Of a DNA stretch of 64,000 nt, positions 24,017 to 36,386 are shown in pieces. The notes beneath the pieces were generated by a model. That model searched no databases and was not told the origin of the DNA. It saw only the letters and a program-made list of their open reading frames with translations. The position numbers and the translations under genes are program-made. Source of the stretch: Oxytricha trifallax (Eukaryota; Ciliophora; Spirotrichea; Sporadotrichida; Oxytrichidae); contig ARYC01000277.1 in assembly GCA_000711775.1 (NCBI GenBank), positions 1-64,000 on the forward strand. Direction: 5' to 3'. The stretch's first letter is position 1. Every line of letters starts with the position of its first letter.

Positions 24017-27000
24017 ATTATATATAAAATCATATTTAAAAATTTGGAGATTAATTTATTTGAAATCTGAATCAAATATTTTAGATATGATCATAATAAA
24101 TTATCCGTAAACTTAGACTTAAAATTATGATCAATTTGGCGTGCTTATTGTATTTTTAAATATAAATGAGTTTGACAAGAAGATAATAAAAACCAAAGAA
24201 TAACACCTATCCAATAAAAAATTCAAACTATTAATTACAGCATTTTGGTGACTATTAGATTTAATTTATTTATTAAGTGCTGATACTTTTTAGAATATTT
24301 ATTTAAAAAATTAACGTGAATAGAGTCGTAATTGTCGATACTACAACTCTGAAATTTACTAAATTTAAATATTTTACTCACTAAAACCTTTTAGTGAGAC
24401 TTGTTAAGATATTAATGGATCCTAATATTATAAAGTTTAACTTCTTCAAATAAATTAATTAAGATTATATCAATAATTTAGTAATTTAAGCAGTAAAGCT
24501 TAATTTTATAACTTTTCATTTGTTGCTTTATCTTTACTTTTAATTACTGACTAGAAATTTAGATTATCAAATATTTATCCATAAATCTTTGGTAATAAGT
24601 TCAATTTCTTTAAATTTTTAATATGAAGTTAAATTAGTTGTAATTATGGAAGTTTTTATCTCTTATTTTTTACCATATTTATTTATTTACTATATTATGT
24701 ATTGGATATTATATTAACTTCTAAATTGATAAAAATAGCATAAGAAAGATATATAATTCAAATTAATTAAAAAATAAATAAATAAATAAATAATAATTGA
24801 AGTTTTTTGCTTTTCACTCTATATATTTTCTTTCACTATATCTTTAAATAACTTATTTTTCTAGCCAAGTTATAAATCTATGAATCTTCACCTTTTAAAT
24901 CAATAGACATTGTTTAGTGTGATTATTAGAGGAAACTCATTTACTTTCTGTTTATCACTTAATATTAAAACCTTGAGATATCTTAGCAAAAGAAAAGTTT
25001 TAATTCTCCTGATAAATTTATTTAGAAATTAGAGTTTATCTCTTTGGGGTTGTTCTGTCAGTTCTTGAGCTTTTCTTGCAAGTTTTAAATGAAATTTACA
25101 AATTTATACATTTCACTATAAAGCTTTATAAGTCTATACTTTTATAATAATTAAAGGAAAGAAAAGATAATTAAAACCAAAAATTGAACACATGTTCTTG
25201 TGATTGATTGATAGATAGACCCTATTTTTATTGAACAGATTTCTAATCTTTTATAAACCCTGATTTCTTAAAGAAAAATATTAAACTGTTAAACAAAAAA
25301 ACTATTGTTATCTATGTGTTTATTGCATTTAATAACAACTTTTACTAAATATTTTCTTCATGGGGTTTTATATATTACAAAATACCTGAAACAATTTATT
25401 TTAAATTTTCACTCAGTCTTGTTTTATTCCATTTTATAGGCAAACTTAGCTTTACTGCTATAATTAAATAAAACGAACTGATTTTAAGCTAGGGCTTAAT
25501 CATTATTAATGGATGTCTTCACAACTTATAATCTATCATGCAGCAAGCGAACAGCAAAATTTAAGGGCACATAATATGACATTTTCAATCATAATAAAAT
25601 AAATGTGCTAAATTAACTAATAATTGGATAATCTATAAGGTAACAACATTTTAATCAAATATGTAATAGGAGTATATATTTGAAGTAAATTCTTCTCAGC
25701 TCTCAATTATGAACTACACAATCAGAGATTGTCATAGCTATTTAAGTCAGATCTTAGGCATTACTTGTTGTATGTGAGACTTTTGCTCATATGAACTTCT
25801 TTACATTTCACAGATTCTTATTTTATATTATATCTATTGTTTGATATTATATAAAATGCATTACAAACTTTACTATTTATATTTGAATCGATAGAAAAGT
25901 TGATATGCTTGAGTTTGGAAGTTGAGATAGAGCTCTAATATGCCAGTCTATCTATGTGAGAAATCTGACCAAGAATAGTATAGTGGACTCCACAGGTATA
26001 GTTCTGCATAAAAGCTTTTGTATAAAAATTAAGAAGGAATCATATGATCTGTTTACAAATTCCATATAACTCAAACTCATAAAAATATTAATGGTTTAAA
26101 AAAGTTATGATATTAAATAATAAAACTATTAAAAAAATAAATAGATACTTCTATTATTTCTCATTAATTTTCAATATACCACTATGAAATTGCTTTCATT
26201 ATAATCGATAGCAGAAAGTTTCAATATATGTTTACGGGGTTTATTATGATCAAAGTATTCAAAATCTTGTTTTAAGCCATAAATAAATTGCAATTAGTTT
26301 GTTGTATGATTAAACTTAAATTATTTTGTGTTATTTTACGAAGAATATAAAAAACTTACAATAAAATTTACTAACTAATAATACACAATGTTTTGGAAGA
26401 ATTAAATAAAAAGGCAAATAATTTTGAAGGTCCATATCTTTTGAAAATAACGTTGGATTAAGCTCAGAAATTACAGTCACTTATATCGAATCGTTGTTAA
26501 TCGAAAGAGTTTATTGAAGATAAAGTATAAACATATTGTCAGAATTACTCTCATTTCGAAATTTCATCACTATTTTCTATATAAACTTGATTCAACTTAA
26601 AATGAGCACATAATTTGAGTGTCCATATCTTTTGAAAATACTGTTTGTTTATAAGAAAACATGGCGTAGCTTTACTATTTTTTCAATACTCTTTATAAAT
26701 TTTCTCTCCAACTTATCTTTGTCCCTCCAACAATTCTATGTTTTTTCATGATATTTAAGTGCTTCTCTTTCTGATTGTATATTATGTTGTAAAGTGTAAT
26801 TATTTTATTCTAAAAATATATAATATATTCTCTTCATTGCTTAATTTCCTTTTATTTATTCTTACATTTAATTTTATCTTGTAATTATTAATTTCTATAA
26901 ATCTCAATGTTGTTCTTATTTAGATTTTATTTATTCTAAAACTAAATAATTTGTTTAAGATTTTTGCTAAGACTTAGTTTGATTGTTGCTTGAGTTTTAA

Positions 27001-27099
27001 AATATTTATAATTATTATTAACTGAGTTTTCAATTATTATTTATTGCTAGATAGATAAATAATTACTAAAAGGTCAATTAAAATACATAACACTCCTTC
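24017..27099. other. AT-rich stretch, no gene recognised
   Basis: About 3 kb of AT-rich DNA without a supportable coding segment. A short near-repeat, GTCCATATCTTTTGAAAATAAC around 26430 and a close match at 26621, is present about 190 bp apart as a direct repeat. Confidence 0.5.
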
Positions 27100-28845
27100 A
27101 AGAAATATAAACTGCAATGTAATTCATTTCTCAGTTTGGCCTTCGTTACCTTTCTCCTCTACAGTTGCTCCTCCTCATTCAACCTGTTGGATTACTTGTC
27201 CTTGTTGATTTGGTTTGTTCCCTCTTCTTCTTCATTGCCTCCTACTCTTCCATAATCCTCTCTTCTGAGACTTTCTTTGGGACTAGCTAATATCATGCAC
27301 CGGATAAGGTTTGGTTTTGCTTGTCCTCCTGTTCTAGGTTCACTCCCTCCTTTCCCTTTTCTCTGCTGAGAGCAATAGAAGCTTTCTACTCCTTCTAAAA
27401 CTTCCTCTGCATCACTGAAGCATTAATCTTGGTGTTCTTGTTAGTCAACCAGTTCCATTTTTTGCCGCTCTCAAGTACCCATTCATCCCATGTATCAACA
27501 TGAGACTTCATAAATGTTGTTTCAGTACCTTTTTCCTCATTTGACAGTTTCCATAGGTCTCCATTCCTCTTCTCTGCCTCCAGCTCCGTTTCTTCTGCAT
27601 TCACTGTGACTCCTGATTTTCCTATCTCCAGTTTCCCTGTATCCCACTTCTAAGTTGAATGCCAGGTAGTACATCTATATGCTCATCCAATCCTTAGAGA
27701 ATATCTAGAAGATTGGTTCTCCTTGCAGCTTGAGTGCAAGATGGTTTGCTATGAGAATTGCCAATAAGCCACAATTCTCCGGATCCGCTACCTAGTTGTT
27801 TTCGGGTTTACAAGTGATTTTGTTCACTGTGAATTCTTTGCCCACCGTCTCTTTTATCAGTTAGTTGACTTAGTTAAGTATTTTTGGATCACTGCCAGGC
27901 TCCTAACCACTTTTCTACAGTCGTACATCTCCAATTCTTTCGTATTCTCAGTAACTCATAGAATCACCCAGTTCCTGCATTTTTCTATACTGCCTTAACA
28001 GCTAAATGGAATAAGAATGCTTTTAACTTGTCCTGAATCTCTCCAATACCTGCAATTTTCATGCTTCCAATTAGTCGTCCCCACACATTTCTCAATTTAT
28101 GGAATTCCTTTGTCATTCACGACAATAGGTGGTAGAATTAGGTGTGATGTTTTTTCTACTTTTATTTGTGCCTCTTCTATTTGTTTCAAGCATACCTCCA
28201 TTGTGGTTTCTTTGATATGACCTCCTGGTGGTATATCATCATGTTGCCATTCCTCTTTAATTTCTCTCCAGTGCTCTTGCTGTTTCTCTGTCCAGAGTTA
28301 CCACTCTCTCGCACCTTATCGTCTGGCAGTCTCTTTGTCTGTAATCTTTAAACCAGCGCTTTCTCCATCAGACTTCTCGTGCTAGGGCAGCACACTATGG
28401 TTATCATTCTTGTAGTCATCGTGGACCATCCTTTCTTCGCGAGTATGATTTTGTCAAATCCTTGAAAAGTGACTTCAGCTAAGTCAGTTAGTAGTTTGAC
28501 TTTCATTTAGTCTGCTTAGATGAATAGAGATCCCTCCATATGCACATCGAATTGTGTCCTTTGTTGTTGTGTCCCGTATAACCTCTTGCTGGGATTCGAT
28601 TATCCAATCTTCAGCCTACTCTTGAAACCCATTTGCTTGTTTAGCGGAACTTCTGAATGTTTGTTTTCTCTGTTTCCTAAGACTTCCTGGTCCTTGCTTC
28701 TGTCTCTGTCCATGTATCTCACCTCTTTTACCTTCTGCCAAAACTCGGCTTTGCTTTACCCCTTTTGGTATCTTTAGTTTCTAAGGTCCCCATACTAGTT
28801 TTGGTGATGTTTATGTTGGTGTGATTTGCTTTTGTTTTCTTCCAT
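27100..28845 (-). pseudogene. LINE 1 second (3') ORF, unknown function
   Basis: Starts at ATG 28843-28845 (MEENKSKSHQHKHHQNQ) and runs about 575 codons with a few frame breaks. Readable segments include FWQKVKEVRYMDRDRSK, LLTDLAEVTFQGFDKIILAK, KGWSTMTTRMITIVCCP, VKAVQKNAGTG, HVDTWDEWVLESGKKWNW and an acidic-basic tail (SEERIMEEQEAMKKKREQ). The LINE 2 homologue conserves AKKGW followed by ITIVCCP-like residues, so the frame was under protein-level constraint. It is hydrophilic and lacks a recognised RT, RNase H or zinc-knuckle motif. In most LINEs the accessory ORF lies 5' of the RT; here it lies 3'. It may bind nucleic acid, as ORF1 proteins do, but this is inference. Confidence 0.7.
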
Positions 28846-28999
28846 CTGGTTGATCTTTATTTGATTTCTTAATTTAATATTATTAGCTTCCCTCTTATAA
28901 TTTCTAATAATTTATGATTTTAATTATTAATTTCTGAATTACTTGCACTTTATATCTCTGGGGGAGCCATTATAATTTTTGAATGTTTAAATCCCCGGC

Positions 29000-31900
29000 T
29001 CACGTCATCTACGTTAAAACTTCCTCTGGCTTTATTTACTGCTTCTTGACGTATGTGACCTTAAATATTTTTTGACTTTCTGAAAATATCCATACTCCTC
29101 TAGTTTTTTTATTCTATCATCCAGCCAGATCATGTTTGCAATTACCTCTATTTGTGTTTTATTGTCCAAGTCTATCAGTCTGTGGTTCCTCACTATTTAC
29201 GAGAATCTTGTCGGATCTCCTGCTCTATAAATGAGGTTGCAATTTTTTCATGTGCAAGGAGTTTACGAATGTTCTGTGGACCGTACAATAGTGGCACATG
29301 CCATAGTTGACAATCGTCCTACCTTGACTAATGGCCATAATAGTATCCATCACATTCTTGGTTATAAAAAGTTTCTTCTTTTTCTAAAGTTCTTGTTTAC
29401 TCTTATTTATTTATTCCTTGGCTTTCTTTGTTACTATGAACTTATCTAAGTTTGAGTTTACTTTACTCATGTTTTTCAAAACTAATTATTCAATAATTTC
29501 CCTCGTACCACTCTCTCTGAGTTATGTTACATTTCTAAGAATCTTATTATTAATGTCCTTGGGGGTCCTAAATGCAAGTATTTTTAATTGTTTTTCAATC
29601 TTGTCGATTATTCTCTAACTTAATGTATTTTGTGGCTACTAAGGGGGTGTATTTGTATATAACTAATGATATTATCTACGCTACCATTATTGTATCACAG
29701 ATTGTTGGATTATTTGACCTTGTTAAATTTCTGGTAGAACTGTGTTTGTTTTTTTATTTCATCCCAAGTATTTTTTAGGAAAGTTTTCGTGTCTAGGCAT
29801 ATTCTCATGCCTAAGTACTTTATTTCTCCAACTTTCTTTAATCCTTCTACATCTTCAACTCCTTTGAATTCCTAAGAATCACTCAGGAATTGTGTTTTTT
29901 TCGTATTGAGTTTCAGGTTATGTGATTTTTCAATATCATTAAAGCATTTTAATACTCTACTCAGTTGTTGTCTGTTTTTCATATTTATCAATATGTCATA
30001 TGCGAATGCTAGAAATTTTTTTTCCCTGTTTAATTAGTGAAATTAGTTCCGGTTATGTGAAGATTGCATCCTGTAGAATTACATTGAATAATAATGGGGA
30101 GAGTCTGCTTCCTTGGGCGACTCCTTTTTAAGCATCGATGTCTACTCCTTCATATAATATTTGTTGTTTTTGTATAGTTCTTCAATTAAACAAACCACTT
30201 TGTGGTAATTCTCAGATTTCACCCTATGTCTCAGAATTTGCATGAATTTGTCTTTCCAGAATGAGTCGTAGGCTTTTTGTAAATCTATGAATAGATATGC
30301 TTCTCTACTCTTGGTCTTTTTCCATGACATCTTAATGTGTTCTAGCAGTCTTATCAAGTTAATGTGAGTACTTTTGTTCTCTTTAAATTCATTTTTGTAG
30401 TTGCCTGTTTTTAATAGTTCATTTTTAGTTTCTTACAACTTATTGACAATAACTTTCTCAACAATTTTACTCAAGTGTGAATTTACTACTATTGGTCTTG
30501 TATTATTTATTTCTGGATATTATTCACCTTGGTTTTTGTCTAACAAAACTAATTAGCCTTCTTTCATATATTGTGGGATGGTCCCTGAATTTATCCACTT
30601 TGTTATAGATTGAACTACTGTACTTTTAATACTTTCCGATTTGGCCAGTATTTTTCCGTCAAACCCATCCTGTCCGATTGCTTTGTTAAAGTTACATTTC
30701 GTAATGCCTTTGTTCACGTCTACTTCTTCGCAGAATCTGTTCCCATTTTACTCATCAGTCATTGCGAAGTCTGCTATATTTCTTACCAATTGGTCTTGAG
30801 TCCTCTCATCTGCAAATAAACATTTGTAGAACTCAACTACTTGTTTTGTAGTTTATTCTCCTGGTTGAACTCTATCCTCATTGATCGTCAACCCTTTGAT
30901 GGGTTGTGATTGTTTCTAGTTTTTTGTAAGTCTCTTTACTAGATAGAAGAATCCCTTCAGGTCATTTCTATCTAGGCAATGTTCCATATCCCTTATTGCT
31001 TCGTTCCACTGTTGCTTTTTGTCTTAGAATTGGCTGTTTCCTTTAGTGATGTTATTCTTAACAACCCACATTGGAGGTTCCTGGTACCAACTTTTAGTTT
31101 TGCTCTATTTTTCAAGTTTGTCTTCGAAGCAATTCCTCAATAGTGTTTCTAGCTCTTCAAGTAATAACTCTCGTTTCTCGTCTATTAAAGTTTTCCAACA
31201 TTGTTTCCTAATGTCGTTTATTCTTACTGTTTTTCCTTATCCACTAGTTTCAGGTCATCTTTCCAAATTTGATTCTCAATTTTACCATAATCAGGTTATG
31301 GTCAGTTAGTCTTAGTTACTCTAATTTCCATTCACATTTTTGTACATTTGAGAAAACTTGGTCAAGCTGATTCCCTTTTGCATGAGTTCCCACCCCCTCT
31401 GGGATAGATTCCATTAAACCTTCTTTCCTTAGTCGTTTGCTAATCTCTTTTAGGTGGTAATTAAAGTCACCCATCACTATTATCTTTTGTTTATTACATT
31501 TCTGTTTGATTGATCTTATCATAAATATCAGGCGGTTCTGGAGTTCTTTTACTTTTTCGTTTGAATAGGGTGGAATATATATAGTAATTATGTGTAGCGG
31601 GAAACCTCCCACGTTTAGTATATTCCAGGTCAGGTATTGTCTTAGGGTTTTTATTGTCTTCATTTAGTATTTGCCGCTATTCATTGTAAGTACTCCTCCG
31701 TTCCTTGCTAATTATGTTTAAGTAATGTTTTGGCTATTTAGTCAATGATCCTTTACAGTCTCGTTTCTACGAGAGCTATAATGTCCGGATTTCTACCTTC
31801 AAATTCTTTCATCATTGCATCTTGTTTGAGTTTTGAATTTAAACCTCTGACATTTTATAGGCTGATTTTCAATTCAATGTTTTGCAGATCTACCTATCTC

Positions 31901-32223
31901 TTGTTACTTATAATGTCACTCCTTTTTTTGCTACGCTGTTTCTCAGCAAACCGTTTATTTCTCTTTACCCAGCCTTCTGCCTCTCTCTATGGCTAAAAAA
32001 GTGAAGCTGGCGGCTATTATCAAGTGTGATATTTGTTTAAGTTTTTATAATTATTGTTATTATTAACTTCAACATTTGGGTTGATTTTATTCCGATTTGT
32101 TTGTGGCTTCTTTGAATATTCAAAGTAGTCTTGAATGGATCTTTTCTGCTTTGGTCTCTCTTCTTCCCCTTCCGTGTAAACAGGCAATATCCTCCTTGAG
32201 CTGTGTCCTTCTTTATTCTCCAT
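29000..32223 (-). pseudogene. LINE 1 endonuclease-reverse transcriptase polyprotein
   Basis: About 1,075 codons from ATG 32221-32223 (MENKEGHSSRRILPVYTEGE) to TGA 29000-29002. An N-terminal charged region precedes the APE endonuclease: NVRGLNSKLKQ near residue 120, PDIIALVETRL, VMGDFNYHL near 250 and the LTDHNLI (S/T-D-H) motif near 308. The RT follows: GFDGKIL near 520, LFIDLQKAYDSFW near 650, AQGSRLSPLLFNV near 705, and the catalytic box read as LAFAYDIL. The usual A-D-D is thus A-Y-D here, whereas LINE 2 retains ALADDLLIYI, so this copy is catalytically suspect. Several single-base frameshifts are present (for example between the ends of ETRL... and ARNGGVLTMNSGK). The protein would nick target DNA and prime reverse transcription of the element's RNA. 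Confidence 0.88.
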
Positions 32224-32240
32224 CTGTTTGCCGCTAATTT

Positions 32241-33149
32241 TCCCTATTTTAATTTCTAATAAATTATGATATTAATTTATTTATTACTATTCATAATTTA
32301 TATTAATTTGATCATGATTTCATTTTTAACTTATTGCTTTTATTAATCTAGTTTAACGAAATGATACGTTTTATTCCAATTAATGTCATTTTATATATTT
32401 GAATCATAACTACTATTACTACTACTACTATTATTATATATTTATTGAATGATCTACTAAGTACAATGAAAATCTTTACTTTTAGATTTCAGATTTTATA
32501 TATATTTTATATTTCAATTAAATATTGTTTATACTCAAACACAGGTTTTTGCTAATTATAGCTTGTTCTTATTTACAGTAATTTTAGTTAATGACTGCCT
32601 TCAAATAAGATTTATGTTTCATTTTGATTTCTTGATCATTTAATATAAAATAACATTTTAACTTAGGCTAATAATAAAACTTGAATATTTTATCAATGAT
32701 TACTTGTTTCTCTGTTTTTTAAATTCATTGCTAATTTTTATGTTTGGTATTTGGTTAATTCAATCTTTCATAAATAATTTAGTAAAATTTGTCAGCTTAA
32801 TATGCTTTAAAACATAAATATTTTTAATCAAAATTATTCATAATAATATTTTTTTATTAATATTAGCATTTACTTTATTTTTCAAATTAATTTATTAAAA
32901 AGTTAGTTTTAATTAGATTCATAGATTCAATGGTACTTTTTATAGCTTTAAAAGTTTTAAGTTATTTATCTAATTTTTAATTAATGGATTATTTAAGAAC
33001 TTATGCTCAGTTTATTACTCATCCTATTTATCGTTATTTATTGGATAATAAAATATAAAAAACCAATCATTAAATTTAAAATAGTATAATAGTGAAATAA
33101 GTAGTAGTAGTAAATAACTGTAGGTAATTAATCAATTTGCATAGATTAT
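32241..33149. other. AT-rich spacer between the two LINEs
   Basis: About 900 bp with no coding. Short ACT/TACT-rich runs at 32407-32440 and AGT-rich runs at 33098-33112 are complementary in sequence but are simple repeats. May contain the LINE 1 5' UTR and the LINE 2 3' end. Confidence 0.5.
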
Positions 33150-34459
33150 AAATCAGAAATATAATTTGCGAAATCTGAATTGTAAATCAAGCGTAACACC
33201 CTACATTGCGGTTCCCTGCTCATTCCTTTATATTCTCCTAGGTTGCTTCTTGTTGATGTTTGATCTCATCCTTGCTTTCCAATGTTTGCTCCTCCTCTGC
33301 CACATCCTTCGGTTTATCGTCACTAGCTCCCGCACTATCTTTGTTGGAGGTATGTTGGATTTCTCTCTATCTCTCCAACCCTACTCCACCGCTAAATAAG
33401 CAGCCTTCCACCTCCAATACCCAGTCGTCTTGACCTCCAAGATGCTCCTCTTCCATTCTGAATTGCCTTCCAGTTCGGCCTGCCATTCGTTCATCTGAAT
33501 TAAGTCTTCCACCTATCTTCGCGGATGTTAAATTTGGCCAATCCTGAGTCCATCTCTTCGTACGCTTACTTCCATAGCATTGAGTTTTACTTTTCGATGT
33601 TCATCTCTGCTTCATCGTCTCTCACTGAGTGAATTGATTTTCTATTCTCCATCTTGGTGAACCCCATTTCTAGATACATCATGTAATACCTTTGCATGTT
33701 TATTCAGTCGTTTGAGAATATTTAGAATACTGGTTCCCCTATCAATTCCAGTGCTAAGTGGTTTGCAATTAAGTTTGTTATAACTCCGCAATCTATTGGG
33801 TCTGACACTTGATTCGTATACATTTTATTGAATAACTATTTGGCCTCGTATTATGTTCCCATAGTATCTCTGACTATGTCATTGAGTTGATCCAAATGTT
33901 TTTAAAGTACTGCTAAGCTCCCGATCTATCCTCTTGCGTCATAGATCTCGACTTCTCTTGAGTATTTTTCTATTCTTTGGATCAGCCAATTTTAGCAGTT
34001 CCTCACAATGCTTTGACAACTCACTGGGATGACTAAGTTGGAAATATCATCATGGTTTCTCCAGTATCTGCTATTCTCTAGCTTTCAATTTGTGGTCCCA
34101 ACATATCTTTCACTTAGTCTGATTCCTTTGTCATCCATGACTGAAGAATCTTGCTTTCAAGTTTTTGGTGTGTAAATTACACTTACACCACCTGCTTTAC
34201 GCTTATCTCAATTGTTTCCTTCTTGATTTAGTTTCCTGAAATTAGATCGAAATGTCGCCATTCCCCATTTATTTCCTTCAAGAGTTTTTATTGCCTTTCT
34301 GACCACAAATCCATTTCTCTCATTCCTCCCATTTTCACTCTCTGTCTATCTTAAAATCTCCTTACTAGGGCTTTTCACCTTTGCTCTAGTACTGGGCAAC
34401 AGACGATTGTAGTTAGTCTAATGACTTGCGGCTTCCATCCTTTCTTTGCGTAGATATTA

Positions 34460-35413
34460 GTAAAATACATAAAATTAGGTAATTTGAGAAATTTATACAT
34501 TCAAGTTAATTATATATTAATTACAACTATCACTAATTAGCTTTATTCATATTAAATGGATTTACAATTAAAGATTATTAGAAATATATTTAGAATGTCA
34601 TCTCAAAATCTCATCACATCTTACAACTAAGACAACCAAATCCCATCTTAGCAACCCCCCTCAACCCTCCCACTCTTTCAACAGGAAGACGAAATCTCAT
34701 CCTTCGACGAAATGGCTTTGCAACCCAACTGAAACCCAGTCCGAAGAGCCTCCTCAAAAGAAAGAAGACGATGATGAAAGTGGAGAGATCAGCACATCGA
34801 CGATGATCGATGGTAGGTACTAAAATGCTCCTTTTGCCTCCGCTGATCTAAGTGACCCTTTCTACCGATAAGTCAGTCATGGAAGGTTCCAAGAATTCTT
34901 TATTAGATAAAACACCTCTCAGTAAGGAATTCCATTAGATGGGTTGCACGTTATTTGGTCTAGTCTTAATCTTTAGGCTCACCAACGACTGTCAATTACC
35001 GACCTAATGAATTCACCTTTGGGAAATTATCACAAAGCGAAAGTATTATGATCACCGTGATTTGAAGTAAGAAATTCTGAGTATTCTTTTCACTGAACGA
35101 AATCAAGCTTAAAAATACATATATAAGACAGCATCTATAGATTTGGGAAAGTGGAGGGAAAATAGAGGCAAAGCTCACCTCTCTCTTACTTTCTCCCATT
35201 TAGAGTATGAGGGTTAATTAGAAAAAACAAAAATTCAAAAAATATTATTTAAGCGCTTAATTTATATTTAAAAAATAAATCACCCAAACCCGCGTTTTTA
35301 TAATATTTATATCTATTCACTCTATCTATACTAAAGCTAATAAGTGACAGTTGTAATTAATACATAATTAACTTGAATATATAAATTTCTCATATTACCT
35401 AATTTTATGTATT
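34460..35413. mobile_element. TIR element with about 80-bp inverted ends and an internal ORF
   Basis: AATACATAAAATTAGGTAAT at 34464 and its reverse complement ending at 35413 are the outer part of inverted repeats that extend about 80 bp (to TAGCTTTA near 34545 and its partner near 35333) with over 85% match. ATATTA occurs just outside both ends (34454-34459 and 35414-35419) and is the probable target duplication. The element sits inside the LINE 2 3' ORF; LINE 1 gives the uninterrupted site. The interior is GC-richer and coding-like on +, opposite to the LINE. Confidence 0.8.
34595..35220 (+). CDS. ORF carried by the TIR element, unknown protein
   Basis: ATG at 34595-34597 opens MSSQNLITSYNQDNQIPSQQ in ciliate code. 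After one frame change near 34735 it continues TQSEEPPQKKEDDDESGEIS, then MIDGRYQNAPFASADLSDPF and YRQVSHGRFQEFFIRQNTSQ, reaching TGA at 35052 in that frame. Another frame continues with RPNEFTFGKLSQSES and HLQIWESGGKIEAKLTSLL. The product would be about 150-200 residues, with a Gln/Ser/Pro- and acid-rich N-terminus and a more ordered C-terminus. No catalytic motif of a transposase was recognised. It may be an element-encoded accessory protein or captured host sequence. Confidence 0.5.
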
Positions 35414-35929
35414 ATATTAATAATCTTGTCGAATCCTTGGCATTCCACTTGCGATAAGTCGCTGAAGGTTTTGAGGTTCATTTGGGACTTTTGTATTCAC
35501 TCTGATCCATCTTCATGTTTGTCGAACTCAACTCTTTGTTTTGGACTGGGTGTATCTTCTTACCTGGGTATGAGTCTCCAATCTTGAGCTTACTCTTAAA
35601 TCCATCTGCTTGTTTAGGGGTACTTTGAAAGGTTCATCATCTTTGATCCCAAGGACCTCTTGATCTCTGCTTCTTCTCTATGGCTGTGGCGGATTTCCTG
35701 AACCTTCTCCCAGAATTGTCTTTTCTCTTCCCTGTTATTCCATGGGTTTAGGTTCCTTCGGTTGTAAGAACTGCTGTTCATCTTTCCTCTTTTTTATTGA
35801 CTGACTTTTATCTCCTACATCTAGTCTTAGATCTTTGTTATTACTTTTGATTTTAATTAATTATTATTTTTAATTTACTTCTCATATATCACCTATTATA
35901 ATTCATGAGACATTCTTTTACTTGGATGT

Positions 35930-36026
35930 TCAATCTTGTTAAATCTGGTTTAATTTGCTTTCGTCATACATCTTCTCCTGCTTTTTCATATAAGCTATCC
36001 TAAATATCTTCTTATCTGGTTGATAA
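35930..36026 (-). pseudogene. LINE 2 reverse transcriptase, C-terminal fragment
   Basis: This is the piece of the endonuclease-RT frame on the far side of the MITE. It reads IFRIAYMKKQEKMYDESK and ends at TGA 35930-35932, matching the LINE 1 end IFKVTYVKKQQIKPEE. Confidence 0.75.
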
Positions 36027-36386
36027 TATTGTAGGAATACATTCGAATTTACGAAATTATGATTAATTAAATTAAAAATAAATCAAAATTAGTTGCAGTT
36101 AAAGTTGGCCAATTTAAACGATCTTGGGTTCATTCGATAGAGAATTTAAAATTATCTAGACTTTAATATTGGTGGTACACTTTATCGCATTCCTGGAGCG
36201 AGATGACTTGACTTTTATTAAACACATCTAAATTCATAAATTATACCCTCACATTAAAGTCAAGTCATCTCGCTCCAGGAATGCGATAAAGTTGTACCAC
36301 CAACATTCAAAACCCCAAAACCCCTTAATGAGGTTTATAAGTGCTTTGATTTGTAGGGAATTTGTAAGGGTTGGGTTATTAATTAA

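Larger units (their letters stand above)
27100..32240 (-). mobile_element. LINE 1: APE-type non-LTR retrotransposon with a second ORF downstream of the RT
   Basis: On the minus strand, 5' to 3': a long endonuclease-reverse transcriptase frame (32223 to 29000), a roughly 150-bp AT-rich spacer, then a second frame (28845 to about 27100). Both are in ciliate code. Boundaries are placed where the coding composition meets AT-rich DNA; no clear poly-A tail or target duplication was found. LINE 2 (33150-44180) is about 70% similar by eye with the same order of parts. Several frame breaks indicate an inactive copy. Confidence 0.88.
33220..35781 (-). pseudogene. LINE 2 second (3') ORF, split by a TIR element
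   Basis: Begins at ATG 35779-35781 (MNSSSYNRRNLNPWNNREE) with FWEKVQEIRHSHREEAEIK aligning to FWQKVKEVRYMDRDRSK of LINE 1. After the insertion at 34460-35413 it resumes with AKKGWKPQVIRLTTIVCCP. It ends in an acidic stretch (DDKPKDVAEEEQTLESKDE) before TGA 33220-33222. Multiple breaks. That both LINEs carry this ORF 3' of the RT, after a spacer of similar size, shows it belongs to the family. Confidence 0.7.

Noticed and set aside
27100-28845. The LINE 1 downstream ORF as ORF1 of a separate truncated LINE
   Set aside because: LINE 2 has the same ORF in the same place after a spacer of similar size; kept only as a test under findings.
32407-33112. Inverted ACT/AGT-rich runs as TIRs of another element between the LINEs
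   Set aside because: The pairing involves only simple trinucleotide runs, without extended inverted similarity or a target duplication.
27395-33399. Plus-strand ORFs across the LINE region as genes
   Set aside because: They are Ser/Leu/Phe-rich complements of the minus-strand LINE frames, which carry the endonuclease and RT motifs.
36308-36324. C4A4 repeats as a true telomere or chromosome end
   Set aside because: They are embedded, occur at both ends of a 4-kb unit with a 3-bp duplication, and are the known terminal repeats of TBEs.
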